This document shows, one piece after another, positions 33,550-41,814 of a stretch of DNA of 64,000 bases. Below the pieces are notes generated by a model. That model was given only the letters and a program-made list of their open reading frames with translations, made no database searches and had not been told where the DNA came from. Source of the stretch: Gemmatimonadota bacterium (GTDB lineage: Bacteria > Gemmatimonadota > Gemmatimonadetes > Gemmatimonadales > GWC2-71-9); the NCBI GenBank assembly GCA_016713435.1, contig JADJPD010000010.1:62001-126000 (forward strand), in the 5' to 3' direction. How positions within the stretch are numbered: the first letter of the stretch is position 1; every line of letters begins with the position of its first letter. Position numbers and translations under genes: made by a program.

Positions 33550-34211
33550 CAGGCCACCCACGGCAGCTCGCGCGGATGCCGGCCGGCCAGGTTGGCCCAC
33601 ACCTGGTCGGCGGCGGCCAGCTCCGCCGCCGGATGCGAGGTGGCGATCATCTGGCAGCGCATGCCCGCCGCCTGCGCCGCGGCGAGCCCCGGGAGGGAAT
33701 CCTCGATCACCACGCACTGCGCGGGGGCCAGGCAGAGCGCCTCGCGCGCCTTCTGGTAGCCCTGCGGGCTCGGCTTGCAGGCCTCGACGTCCTCCGCGGC
33801 CACGATGTGGGCAAAGAAGGGCCGCAGCCCCGCCTCCCCGAGCACCAGGTCGATCTCCCGCCGGAGCGCCCCGGAACAGACCGCCAGCCGGTAACCCGCC
33901 GCCGCCGCCTGCTCGATGAACGCCTTGGAGCCGGGCACCAGCTCCATCGAGGCGCGGATCGCCCGCTCGTAGAGCACGGCCTTCCGCTCGATGGCCTCGT
34001 GGATCAGCGCCGGATCGGTGCCGAGCCCCATCTTGGTGAAGGTGAAGCGGAAGCACTCCCGGTCGTCGAAGCCGAGGTAGTCGCGGTAGTACCCGGCCTC
34101 GTCGAGCGGGTACCCGTAGGTGGCGAGCGTCGCAATGAGCGCGGCGCAGTGCTGCGGCTCGTCGTCGATGATGACGCCGTTGAAGTCGAACAGGATGGCG
34201 CGATCGGGCAT
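33549..34211 (-). CDS. HAD phosphatase, probable phosphoglycolate phosphatase
   Basis: The 220-residue protein has motif I DFNGV (nucleophile Asp in ILFDFNGVIIDDEP), a four-helix cap, motif II Ser in CSGA, Lys in CKPSPQGY and motif IV in VIEDSLPGL. This is subfamily IA, like Gph and beta-phosphoglucomutase. Motif I has Asn in place of Asp at the second acidic position (DFN instead of DxD), which is unusual for a phosphatase and may change the chemistry. Location directly behind glcDEF suggests phosphoglycolate as substrate, which is an inference from context. Confidence 0.82.
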   Translation of the reverse strand: MPDRAILFDFNGVIIDDEPQHCAALIATLATYGYPLDEAGYYRDYLGFDDRECFRFTFTKMGLGTDPALIHEAIERKAVLYERAIRASMELVPGSKAFIEQAAAAGYRLAVCSGALRREIDLVLGEAGLRPFFAHIVAAEDVEACKPSPQGYQKAREALCLAPAQCVVIEDSLPGLAAAQAAGMRCQMIATSHPAAELAAADQVWANLAGRHPRELPWVA

Positions 34212-34255
34212 GCCGGAACGGTAAGCGGGGCGGGCGGGCGGCGGAACCGGGGCCG

Positions 34256-35512
34256 CTATCCGGCCGTGTACGACCAGGCCAGCAGCTCCACCGGGTGGAC
34301 GGCGCGCATGGGCAGGCCGGCCGCCTCGAGGCCGCCGCCGATCTGCATCAGGCAGCCCGGGTTCCCGGTGGCCACGTACGCCGGCCGCGGCGTGGCGGCC
34401 GCGAGCGCGGCGAGCTTGCTGTCCAGCACGGCGCGGCTCAGCGCCGGCTCGAGGAGCGAGTAGATGCCGGCGCTGCCGCAGCACTTGTCGCTGTCGGGGA
34501 GGAGCCGGAGCCGGAGGCCGGGTATGGCGCGGAGCAGGGCGAGCGGCGCATCGTGCACGCGCTGCGCGTGCTGCAGGTGGCAGGGCGCGTCGTAGACCAC
34601 GTCGAGGTCGAGCGGGCGCCCGGGGAGGGGGCCCGCGGCGGCGAGCAGTTCGCTCACGTCCTTCACCCGGGCGGCGAAGGCGGCCGCCTCCGCCGTGCCG
34701 AGCAGGTGCCCGTAGTCCTTGAGGAGGGCGCCGCAGCCGGCGCTGTTCACCACCACGAAGTCCGCGCTCTCGAGGAAGGCGCGCACGTTGGCCTCGGCCA
34801 GGGTCACGGCGCTGGCGTGGTCGCCCGCGTGGTCGTGGAGCGCGCCGCAGCAGCCCTGGCCGGGCACCTCCACGACCTCGTAGCCATTCACCGCCAGCGT
34901 GAGTCGGGTGGCCTCGTGCACGTGGGTGAAGAGCGTGTCCATCACGCAGCCGCGGAAGAGCGCCACGCGGCCGCGCGTCGCGGCCGGCACGACGGGCGCC
35001 TGCCCGATGGCGCGGGCCGGCGCCGTGGAACTCATCATCGCCATGCCGAAGCCCAGGCGGTCGCTGCCCGCCAGGCGGCGGGTGACGCCCAGGTCACGCA
35101 GCCAGCGCCACAGCGTGAACGCCGGGCGCCAGAACGCCTCGGTACGGAAGGTCGCCAGCATCAGCCGGGCCAGCGGCCGGAAGCCGCGTTCCTTTGCCAG
35201 GATGGTCCGCGCGGCCTCGAGGCCCCGGCCGTAGCCCACCCCCGCGGGGCACACCGGCTCGCAGCCGCGGCACCCGAGGCACGCATCGAGGTGCTGCTGC
35301 AGGCCGGGGTCGCTCGGCGGCACCTCGCCGCGCTCGAGGGCGCGCATGAGCACGATGCGGCCGCGCGGGCTGTCGCTCTCGTCGCCGGTGGCGAGGTAGG
35401 TGGGGCAGGCCTGCAGGCAGAAGCCGCAGTGGACGCACGGGTCCAGTGAGGCAAACAGGCCCGGTGCCGCCGGGGCCGGGCCCGGGGTGGGCGCGGGGCG
35501 CACCTCAGCCAT
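34256..35512 (-). CDS. glcF: Glycolate oxidase iron-sulfur subunit GlcF
   Basis: The 418-residue protein has two 4Fe-4S motifs (CVHCGFCLQACP and CLGCRGCEPVCP) and two CCG-type cysteine domains (GCCGALHDHAG, and DKCCGSAGIY near the C-terminus), the pattern of GlcF/LutA-type subunits. It carries electrons from the GlcD flavin site to the membrane quinone pool. The start overlaps the end of glcE by eight bases. A 44-base gap then leads to the HAD gene. Confidence 0.93.
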   Translation of the reverse strand: MAEVRPAPTPGPAPAAPGLFASLDPCVHCGFCLQACPTYLATGDESDSPRGRIVLMRALERGEVPPSDPGLQQHLDACLGCRGCEPVCPAGVGYGRGLEAARTILAKERGFRPLARLMLATFRTEAFWRPAFTLWRWLRDLGVTRRLAGSDRLGFGMAMMSSTAPARAIGQAPVVPAATRGRVALFRGCVMDTLFTHVHEATRLTLAVNGYEVVEVPGQGCCGALHDHAGDHASAVTLAEANVRAFLESADFVVVNSAGCGALLKDYGHLLGTAEAAAFAARVKDVSELLAAAGPLPGRPLDLDVVYDAPCHLQHAQRVHDAPLALLRAIPGLRLRLLPDSDKCCGSAGIYSLLEPALSRAVLDSKLAALAAATPRPAYVATGNPGCLMQIGGGLEAAGLPMRAVHPVELLAWSYTAG

Positions 35513-36716
35513 CCCGGGCCTCGAGCGCCACCTGGAAGGTGTGGCGCGGGTCGAAGGTGGCCCGGAGCCGCGTCACGAGGTTGCCGACCCCCTCCCGGTA
35601 GGCGCCGAAGTGGCCCACCGCCTGACGCAGCGCCCACGGCGCCCGCTCCAGCGTCACCGGCACCTCGCGCTGGGCGGCGGCGTGCCGGAGGCGGGTCAGC
35701 GCGGCCGGCGCTGGGGCCCCGGCCCAGCGGATGGCCCCGCTGCCGGCGCCGGCGGTCAGGAGGCCCTCGCCGAGCGTCTCGGTGACGAGGGCGGTGACCT
35801 CCTCCACGCTGTCCACCAGCGCCCCGAGGCGCAGCGCCACCGGGGCGTCGAGCGGGCCGCGCGCCACGAGGGTCCAGAACGCCGCCGCCTGCTCCGCGTC
35901 GAGGCGCTCCCAGCGGACCCGGGTCATGGCAGCGAGCTGTGCCGCCTCGGCCTCCACGCCCTCGGCCGTGCCCGTCAGGCGGGCCGCCAGGGTCCACTCC
36001 GGCCCCGCCGCCGTGGCCGGTGACAGCACCTCGAGCGCGGCCACGCCCGCCTGCGCGCGCACCAGTTCCAGCGCGGCCAGGAAGAGGGTGTCGCGGCTGC
36101 CGCGGGCCACGACGGTCACGTCGAGCGCGGGCAGGGCGCGCAGGCGCAGGTGCATCGCCGTGAGCACCCCGAAGGCCCCGAAGCCGCCCACGTGCAGCTT
36201 GGTGAGGTCGTAGCCGGCCACGTTCTTGACCACGCGCCCGCCGGCCTCGATGAGGCGGCCGTCGCCGGTCACGGCGCTCACGCCGAGCACCTGGTCGCGC
36301 ACCGGGCCGAAACCCTGGCGGAGCGGGCCGGCGGTGCCGGTGGCCACGATGCTGCCGAGGGTGCGGTCGGGGCGGCCTGGCGGGTCGATGGCCAGCCAGA
36401 GGCGCTGCCGCTCGAGTTCGGCCCGCAGCAGGTCCAGCGGCACACCCGCTTCCACCGTGGCCACCAGGTCGTCGGGGCTCACCTCCAGGATGCGCCGGAG
36501 GGCGCGCGTGGAAACGGCCAGGTCGGCCGGCGCGTCGGCGGGGAGCCAGCTGCCCTGGCCCTCGACGCGGAGCCGCCAGCCGGCATCGGCCGCGGCCTGG
36601 AGGACCAGCACCAGCGCGTCGTCGCTCTCGGGGACGGCGCAGGGGAGGCCGTGCGGGTCGCGCTCCACGCCCTCGGCGCCCAGCAGTGCCTGCAGCCGGT
36701 CGAAGATGGCGCTCAT
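35505..36716 (-). CDS. glcE: Glycolate oxidase FAD-binding subunit GlcE
   Basis: The ATG at 36716 overlaps the glcD stop (ATGA) and gives 403 residues. A PCMH-type FAD domain (about 20-190) shows VEAGVPLDLLRAEL, GRPDRTLGSIVATGTAGPLR and KNVAGYDLTKL. The C-terminal half is divergent and shorter than in GlcD, as usual for GlcE. It forms the GlcDEF complex that oxidises glycolate to glyoxylate without oxygen. Confidence 0.92.
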   Translation of the reverse strand: MSAIFDRLQALLGAEGVERDPHGLPCAVPESDDALVLVLQAAADAGWRLRVEGQGSWLPADAPADLAVSTRALRRILEVSPDDLVATVEAGVPLDLLRAELERQRLWLAIDPPGRPDRTLGSIVATGTAGPLRQGFGPVRDQVLGVSAVTGDGRLIEAGGRVVKNVAGYDLTKLHVGGFGAFGVLTAMHLRLRALPALDVTVVARGSRDTLFLAALELVRAQAGVAALEVLSPATAAGPEWTLAARLTGTAEGVEAEAAQLAAMTRVRWERLDAEQAAAFWTLVARGPLDAPVALRLGALVDSVEEVTALVTETLGEGLLTAGAGSGAIRWAGAPAPAALTRLRHAAAQREVPVTLERAPWALRQAVGHFGAYREGVGNLVTRLRATFDPRHTFQVALEARDG

Positions 36717-38128
36717 GCCTCGCCTCCGCGCCGCCACTCACGGCAGAGATGCACGGGGACCACCTTGCCCGGGTTGGCGCGCGCCTCCGGATCGAAGGCG
36801 CGCCGGACATCGCACATCAGCGCGAGGGTGGGGGCCGTGAAGGCCAGCGGCATGTAGTCGCGCTTGTCGCTGCCCACGCCATGCTCGCCGGTGACGCTGC
36901 CGCCGGCGGCCAGGCACGCCTCCATGATCTCGCGGCTCGCCTCTTCCACGCGGTCGGCCTCGCCCGGCGCGCGGCGGTCGAAGCTGATGCAGGGGTGCAG
37001 GTTCCCGTCGCCGGCGTGGAAGACGTTGCTGATCTGGAGGCCCAGCCGGTCGCGGATGCCGGCGATGCGGTCGAGGATCATCGGCAGCACCGAGCGCGGC
37101 ACCACCGCGTCCTGCACCGCGAGGTCCGGTGCAATGCGGCCCAGCGCGCCGAAGGCCTTCTTGCGGCCCTGCCACAGGCGCGCCCGGTCGGCGGGCGCGG
37201 TGGCGCTGCGCACCTCGCGCGCGCCGTGCGTGCGGAGCAGCGCCTCCACCACCTGCGTCTCGGCGGCCACGGCGGCGTCGCTGCCGTCGAGCTCCACCAG
37301 CAGCACCGCGGCCGCGTCGGTGCGCGCCCCCGTGGCGTAGATGGACTGCTCCACGGCGATGACGCAGCTCTGGTCCATCATCTCCAGCGCCGCCGGCACG
37401 ATCCCCGACGCGATGATGGCGGAGACCGCCTCACTGGCCGCGCGGAGCGCCATGAAGTCGGCGAAGACGGTGCGGATGGTGCGCGGGATGGGCTCGAGCC
37501 GCACGGTGATCTCCACCGCGATCCCGAACATCCCCTCGCTCCCCACGAAGAGCCCCACCAGGTCCGGCCCCCACGGCTCCCCCTGCGGCGAGCCGAGCAC
37601 CACGCTGGAGCCGTCGGCGAGGAGCACCTCCACCTGCGTGACGTGATTGGTGGTGACGCCGTACTTGAGGCAGTGCGGCCCGCCGGCGTTCTCCGCCACG
37701 TTGCCGCCGATGGTGCAGGCCGTCTGGCTCGAGGGATCCGGGACGTAGTGGAGGCCGAGCGGGGCTGCGGCTTCGGAGAGCTTGGCGTTGATCACCCCGG
37801 GCTCCACCACCGCCCGCCGCGAGTCGGCGCAGAGGCGCAGGATCCGGTTCATCCGCGTGAGCGTCACCAGCACCGCCGGGGCCTCCGCGAGCGCGCCGCC
37901 CGAGAGCCCCGTGCCGGCGCCGCGCGCCACGAACGGCACCTCGAGCAGGTGCAGCAGCCGGAGCACCGCGGCCACCTCGTGCTTGGTGGCGGGCAGCACC
38001 ACGAGGCCCGGCACCGCCTCGTGCGTGGGCAGGCCGTCGGCGGCGTAGGTGGCGAGCTCGGCCGGCTGGCTCCGCACCCAGCGCTTTCCCACGATGCGGG
38101 CCAGCGCGTCGGCGAGCGGCGTCGTCAT
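36713..38128 (-). CDS. glcD: Glycolate oxidase catalytic subunit GlcD
   Basis: The 471-residue FAD-linked oxidase has PFVARGAGTGLSGGAL and SSQTACTIGGNVAENAGG in the FAD domain, and the C-terminal HAGDGNLHPCISFD and TGEHGVGSDKR that bind the carboxylate substrate and cofactor. Length and motifs agree with GlcD; a D-lactate dehydrogenase of the same family is the main alternative, but the glcE and glcF neighbours favour glycolate. The ATG overlaps the LON-domain gene stop (ATGA). Confidence 0.93.
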   Translation of the reverse strand: MTTPLADALARIVGKRWVRSQPAELATYAADGLPTHEAVPGLVVLPATKHEVAAVLRLLHLLEVPFVARGAGTGLSGGALAEAPAVLVTLTRMNRILRLCADSRRAVVEPGVINAKLSEAAAPLGLHYVPDPSSQTACTIGGNVAENAGGPHCLKYGVTTNHVTQVEVLLADGSSVVLGSPQGEPWGPDLVGLFVGSEGMFGIAVEITVRLEPIPRTIRTVFADFMALRAASEAVSAIIASGIVPAALEMMDQSCVIAVEQSIYATGARTDAAAVLLVELDGSDAAVAAETQVVEALLRTHGAREVRSATAPADRARLWQGRKKAFGALGRIAPDLAVQDAVVPRSVLPMILDRIAGIRDRLGLQISNVFHAGDGNLHPCISFDRRAPGEADRVEEASREIMEACLAAGGSVTGEHGVGSDKRDYMPLAFTAPTLALMCDVRRAFDPEARANPGKVVPVHLCREWRRGGEA

Positions 38129-38781
38129 CCGCCGGTCACGATGTCGTGCCCGTGGTGGCCCTTCCCGTTGGAGCGGGCCCGCACGTGCACCGTGGCCCGC
38201 GCCCGCGCGGCCTGCACCAGAGGCGGCAGCAGGTCGAGCAGCGCCCGCGCCCGCTCACGGGTGCTCCGGAGCGCCAGCAGCCGCTCCTTGGCCGCCACGT
38301 CCACCTCGGCCAGGGCCGCGACCTGGAAGCTGAGCGCCTCCGGGTCCGGGGCCCAGGCGGGCGGGTCGCCCGGGCTGTCGGCGAGGAGGCCGAGGGCCTC
38401 CCGGTACTCGGCGCCGAGGGTCCGGAGCGCCTCGAGCTCCGCCGGCAGCGGCGCCGACTCGATGCCGTCCCCGAACTCCTCCACCATCGCCACCAGGTAG
38501 GGAAGCCCTTCGGGCACCACCGCGCGCACCGCGAAGCGGCGCACTCCCTCGACCACGATGTTCGAGCGGCCGTCGGGAAGCGGCTGGCTGCCGCGGATCA
38601 GCACCAGCGTGCCGAGCGCGCCCGGGCGGGGCTCGGCCTGGGTGGTGATGCCGAACCGCTCGTCCCCCTCCAGGCAGTCGGCCAGCAGCTGGCGATAGCG
38701 GGGCTCGAAGATGTGCAGCGGGATGAGCTCGCCCGGGAAGGCCACGAGCGGGAGCGGAAAGAGCGGCAGGCGGCGGGACAT
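38125..38781 (-). CDS. LON N-terminal-domain protein (stand-alone)
   Basis: The 218-residue protein starts with LPLFPLPLVAFPGELIPLHIFEPRYR, the hallmark of the Lon substrate-binding domain, and then NIVVEGVRRFAVRAV. There is no ATPase or protease domain. Such stand-alone proteins are widespread in bacteria and their role is not settled; they may bind misfolded proteins. It is first in the glcDEF operon and its ATG is probably translated from a leaderless transcript. Confidence 0.9.
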   Translation of the reverse strand: MSRRLPLFPLPLVAFPGELIPLHIFEPRYRQLLADCLEGDERFGITTQAEPRPGALGTLVLIRGSQPLPDGRSNIVVEGVRRFAVRAVVPEGLPYLVAMVEEFGDGIESAPLPAELEALRTLGAEYREALGLLADSPGDPPAWAPDPEALSFQVAALAEVDVAAKERLLALRSTRERARALLDLLPPLVQAARARATVHVRARSNGKGHHGHDIVTGG

Positions 38782-38787
38782 GGGCGG

Positions 38788-38793
38788 AATGTA
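38788..38793 (-). promoter_or_regulatory. -10 element TACATT, leaderless start of the glycolate operon
   Basis: On the minus strand TACATT is followed by six bases (CCGCCC) and the ATG at 38781. It lies 16 bases downstream of the sigma-factor terminator, so the terminator stem occupies the region where a -35 would be. Confidence 0.5.
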
Positions 38794-38808
38794 GGGGGAT
38801 CAAAGGGA

Positions 38809-38841
38809 ACGGGGGAAGGCGCGTGACGCGCCCTCCCCCGT
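38809..38841 (-). terminator. Terminator of the sigma-factor gene
   Basis: A 15-bp stem with one mismatch (38809-38823 with 38827-38841) and a three-base loop, followed on the minus strand by CCCTTTGATC. It ends 22 bases after the sigma-factor stop. Confidence 0.65.
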
Positions 38842-38862
38842 CGGTGCCGCGCAACCTGCGGG

Positions 38863-39753
38863 TTACGCCGCCACCCAGAACCCCTTGAGGCCCTTCACGT
38901 CCGGCGACTCGCGCAGCTTCTCGAAGGCGCGCTCGCGGATCTGGCGGATGCGCTCGCGGGTGACGCCCAGGAGCTCCCCGATCCGCTCCAGGGTGAGCGC
39001 CTCGCTGCCTTCCTCGAGCCCGTAGTAGAGGTAGAGGATCTTCCGCTCGCGCGGGGTGAGGTAGCGCTCGAAGATCTTGTCGATGAACTCGCGCATGAGG
39101 GTGGCGTCGGTGCGCTCCTCGATGTCGCCACCCTCGGTGCCGGCGAAGCGCTCGCCCAGGGTGCCGCTGGCCTTGTCGCTCTTCTCCACCGGGGCGTCGA
39201 GCGAGAGCTCGGCCGAGGTCATGCGGCGGGCGGAGCGGATGTTGTCCACCGAGTCGTTGAGCGCGGTGGCAATCTCCTCGTCCGTGGGCTCGCGACCCAG
39301 CTCCTGCGCCAGGAAGCTCTCGGCGCGGGACATCTTGATCAGGGCCGAGTTCTGGTTCAGCGGGATGCGGACGCTGCGGGTCTGCTCGGCCAGGGCCTTG
39401 AGGACGGCCTGGCGGACCCACCAGACGGCGTAGGAGATGAACTTGACGCCGTGGTCGGGGTCGAACTTCCGCACCGCCTTGAGCAGCCCCTCGTTGCCGA
39501 TGGCCACCAGCTCGGAGAGGTCGAGGCCGTGGCCCTGATATTTCTTCACATAGGAAATGACGAAGCGGAGGTTGGCCGTGACGAGGCGTTCCGCCGCCTG
39601 GGGGTCTCCCTTCTGGGCCAGCCGGGCCAGCCGCTTCTCCTCGGCCGGGTCGGTGATCATGGGAAGCTTCTGGATGTCCAGGAGGTACTGGTCGAACGCC
39701 CCGGACGCGGTGGGACGGAAAAACGCCTTGGACTTCGGCGGCTGCGACTTCAT
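38863..39753 (-). CDS. RNA polymerase sigma factor, short RpoD/RpoS-like
   Basis: The 296-residue protein lacks region 1.1 but has region 1.2 (FDQYLLDIQKLP), region 2 (ANLRFVISYVKKYQ, DLSELVAIGNEGLLKAV, the -10-binding FISYAVWWVRQAVLKAL), region 3 (GREPTDEEIATALN) and region 4 with its helix-turn-helix (LTLERIGELLGVTRERIRQI). This size and plan match the short primary sigma factors of Bacteroidota and relatives, or a group 2 alternative factor. It has its own near-consensus promoter and terminator. I cannot decide between primary and alternative roles from this window. Confidence 0.9.
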   Translation of the reverse strand: MKSQPPKSKAFFRPTASGAFDQYLLDIQKLPMITDPAEEKRLARLAQKGDPQAAERLVTANLRFVISYVKKYQGHGLDLSELVAIGNEGLLKAVRKFDPDHGVKFISYAVWWVRQAVLKALAEQTRSVRIPLNQNSALIKMSRAESFLAQELGREPTDEEIATALNDSVDNIRSARRMTSAELSLDAPVEKSDKASGTLGERFAGTEGGDIEERTDATLMREFIDKIFERYLTPRERKILYLYYGLEEGSEALTLERIGELLGVTRERIRQIRERAFEKLRESPDVKGLKGFWVAA

Positions 39754-39831
39754 GCAGACTCCGCAGGCTCAGCAGGTTGTGTCCAGAAAAGCGGCCGGGG
39801 AATGGGGGGAAGGCCGCGTGAAGGGTGTGCG

Positions 39832-39860
39832 AATATAGGACGTGACAAAAAAGTGGTCAA
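39832..39860 (-). promoter_or_regulatory. Near-consensus sigma-70 promoter of the sigma-factor gene
   Basis: On the minus strand TTGACC (39855-39860), exactly 17 bases, TATATT (39832-39837). The transcript should start near 39825 with a leader of about 70 bases before the ATG at 39753. This is the best promoter in the window. Confidence 0.7.
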
Positions 39861-40056
39861 GAAACCCACGATTTCCACATCACAAATCGTTTATTGCCTG
39901 CCGGTTGCGGACCTTGTCCACTCCCCGATTCGCTCCCGGATGGGGATATCTACTGATAGGTAGGCTGTAAGGTGTTACAGGTTATGGTGTTGTGGTGACT
40001 GATTTTCGTTGTTGACGGGTGGGGATCCGCGGGGAAAACGGGTGGGGAAATGTGGA
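39861..40056. other. AT-rich intergenic island with DnaA-box-like motifs
   Basis: This 196-base stretch between the aroB stop and the sigma-factor promoter is about half A+T, against roughly 30% around it. It holds three near-matches to the DnaA box: ATTTCCACA (39871-39879), TTGTCCACT (39914-39922) and TGATCCACA on the minus strand (40049-40057, one mismatch to TTATCCACA). The TG-rich part 39960-40015 has no stem or ORF. No gene is visible. Function unknown. Confidence 0.35.
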
Positions 40057-41190
40057 TCAGTGCAGCTCGTTCACCGCGTTTGCGAGCAGTTCGTCGGTGA
40101 CCGGCACGGTCCACTTCCCGTCGCCCTCGTGCATGCTGCCCAGGGTCACCGGCAGCGCGAGGCGCACCTCGCCGTCGCGGTTCTTCTTGTCGCGGGTGGT
40201 GGCATCGAGCACGCGGGCGACCTGAACCGGGGCGGACAGCCGGATGGGCAACCCGAGCGCCCGGCAGAGGCCAAGGATCCGGTCGGCGAGCCCCGCCGGG
40301 GCGAGGCCCATGCGCTCGGCGATGCGGCACTCGGCGATCAGGCCCAGGGCCACCGCCTCGCCGTGGGGGATGCGGTAGCCGGATTCCTGCTCCAGGCCGT
40401 GCGCAATCGTGTGACCGGCGTTCAGGATGGCGCGCATGCCGCCCTCGCGCTCGTCGGCGCTCACCACGGCGGCCTTGATCTCGACGTTGCGGTGGACCAG
40501 GTGGGTGAGCGCGGCGAGGTCCCGCTGCATCACCTTCCGCGCGTTGGCCTCGAGCCACCCGAAGAAGCTGGCGTCCGCGATCACCCCATGCTTCACCGCC
40601 TCGGCGAGGCCGGCGCGATAGGTGCGGTCGGGGAGGCTGAGCAGGGTGAGGGGGTCGGCCACCACGATGGCGGGGGGGTGGAAGGCGCCGATGAGGTTCT
40701 TCCCGAGCGGTGTGTCCACGCCCACCTTGCCACCCACGGAGGCGTCCACCATCGCCAGCACGGTGGTGGGCACCTGCGCGTAGGGGATGCCGCGCAGATA
40801 GGTGGCGGCGACGAAGCCGGCCAGGTCGCCCACCACGCCGCCGCCAAGGGCCACGACGGCCGCGTGACGATCGAAGCCGGCCGAGAGCAGCTCGTCCGAG
40901 AGCCGGATCCAGGTCTCGCGGGTCTTGCTCTCCTCGCCAGCCGGAAAGCTCAGGCGCGCCTCGGCGCGAAGCCGGATGCCGGCGTCGCTCGGGCGGGCGC
41001 CGAGGGCGCGGGTGGCCGCGGTGGCGCTGGTCCACTCGTCGTAGTAGCGCGCCACCGTGTCGTCGGTGATGAGCGCCAGCTTCCGTCGCCCGAGGGCGCG
41101 GGCCAGCAGCTCGGGGAGCTGCAGCAGGCTGCCCGGCTCGATGACGACGTCGTACTGGCCGGTGGCGTGGTGGACGGGGACGATGGGCAT
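40057..41190 (-). CDS. aroB: 3-dehydroquinate synthase
   Basis: The 377-residue protein shows the AroB NAD site and active-site strings: ALGGGVVGDLAGFVAATYLRG, VPTTVLAMVDASVGGK, GKNLIGAFHPPA and the metal ligand His in NAGHTIAHGLE with HGEAVALGL. It converts DAHP to dehydroquinate, the second step of the shikimate pathway. It lies 13 bases behind the PduO-type gene and is probably co-transcribed with it. Other aro genes are not in the window. Confidence 0.95.
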   Translation of the reverse strand: MPIVPVHHATGQYDVVIEPGSLLQLPELLARALGRRKLALITDDTVARYYDEWTSATAATRALGARPSDAGIRLRAEARLSFPAGEESKTRETWIRLSDELLSAGFDRHAAVVALGGGVVGDLAGFVAATYLRGIPYAQVPTTVLAMVDASVGGKVGVDTPLGKNLIGAFHPPAIVVADPLTLLSLPDRTYRAGLAEAVKHGVIADASFFGWLEANARKVMQRDLAALTHLVHRNVEIKAAVVSADEREGGMRAILNAGHTIAHGLEQESGYRIPHGEAVALGLIAECRIAERMGLAPAGLADRILGLCRALGLPIRLSAPVQVARVLDATTRDKKNRDGEVRLALPVTLGSMHEGDGKWTVPVTDELLANAVNELH

Positions 41191-41203
41191 GCCGCGGCGG
41201 GTG

Positions 41204-41749
41204 CTACCAGGTCACGTCGCCCGCGCCCTCGCGGTGGTTGGCGAGGCGGGCCAGGGTGAAGAGCAGGTCGGAGAGCCGGTTGAGGTAGACGATGAACAGC
41301 TCCGGGATCTCCGCGTAGTGCGACAGCGTCACCACGTTCCGCTCGGCGCGGCGGCAGACGGTCCGCGCCAGGTGAAACGCCGCCGCCTTGGGGCTGCCGG
41401 CGGGCAGCACGAAGGCGCGCAGCGGCGGCAGCTCGGCATCGGCGGCGTCGATGGTGCGCTCGAACAGCGTCACCCGCGCCTCACTCAGCTCGGCCTTGGC
41501 GAGCGCCTCGCGCACGCGCTCGGGGTCGGGCGTGGCCAGCTGGCCGCCGAGGGCGAAGAGGTCCCGCTGGATGGTCTCGAGCAGCTCGTCGTGGAAGTGG
41601 ACGGGCTGGGTGGCACGCACCAGGCCGATGACGGAGTTGAGCTCGTCGACATCGCCGTAGGCCTGGACGCGGGCATGGTCCTTGGGGACGCGGCCGCCGC
41701 CGAAGAGGCCCGTCTCGCCGGCGTCGCCGGTGCGGGTATAGATGGTCAT
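41204..41749 (-). CDS. PduO-type corrinoid adenosyltransferase
   Basis: The ATG at 41749 gives 181 residues. The N-terminus IYTRTGDAGETGLFGGGRVPK is the ATP-binding signature of PduO/CobA-type cob(I)alamin adenosyltransferases, and YGDVDELNSVIGLVRA and RRAERNVVTLS complete the five-helix bundle. It makes adenosylcobalamin in the cytoplasm. A TATACT hexamer lies nine bases upstream, so the transcript is nearly leaderless. It heads an operon with aroB. Confidence 0.94.
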   Translation of the reverse strand: MTIYTRTGDAGETGLFGGGRVPKDHARVQAYGDVDELNSVIGLVRATQPVHFHDELLETIQRDLFALGGQLATPDPERVREALAKAELSEARVTLFERTIDAADAELPPLRAFVLPAGSPKAAAFHLARTVCRRAERNVVTLSHYAEIPELFIVYLNRLSDLLFTLARLANHREGAGDVTW

Positions 41750-41758
41750 GGGGCGGGA

Positions 41759-41764
41759 AGTATA
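41759..41764 (-). promoter_or_regulatory. -10 element TATACT of the PduO-aroB operon
   Basis: On the minus strand TATACT ends nine bases before the ATG at 41749, giving a leader of two or three bases at most. It lies immediately downstream of the GNAT-gene hairpin. Confidence 0.5.
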
Positions 41765-41769
41765 AGACT

Positions 41770-41803
41770 GGCGGGCCCTCCCGCGCTCGGGGGCGGGCCC
41801 GCC
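41770..41803 (-). terminator. Hairpin after the GNAT gene
   Basis: 9-bp perfect inverted repeat (GGCGGGCCC, 41770-41778 and 41795-41803) with a 16-base loop, 11 bases after the GNAT stop. No T-run follows, so termination is probable but not certain. Confidence 0.5.
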
Positions 41804-41814
41804 GCCGGGCGGCG

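Noticed and set aside
39861..40056. Origin of replication
   Set aside because: DnaA-box-like sites are few and imperfect and no replication genes are nearby; kept only as a low-weight finding.
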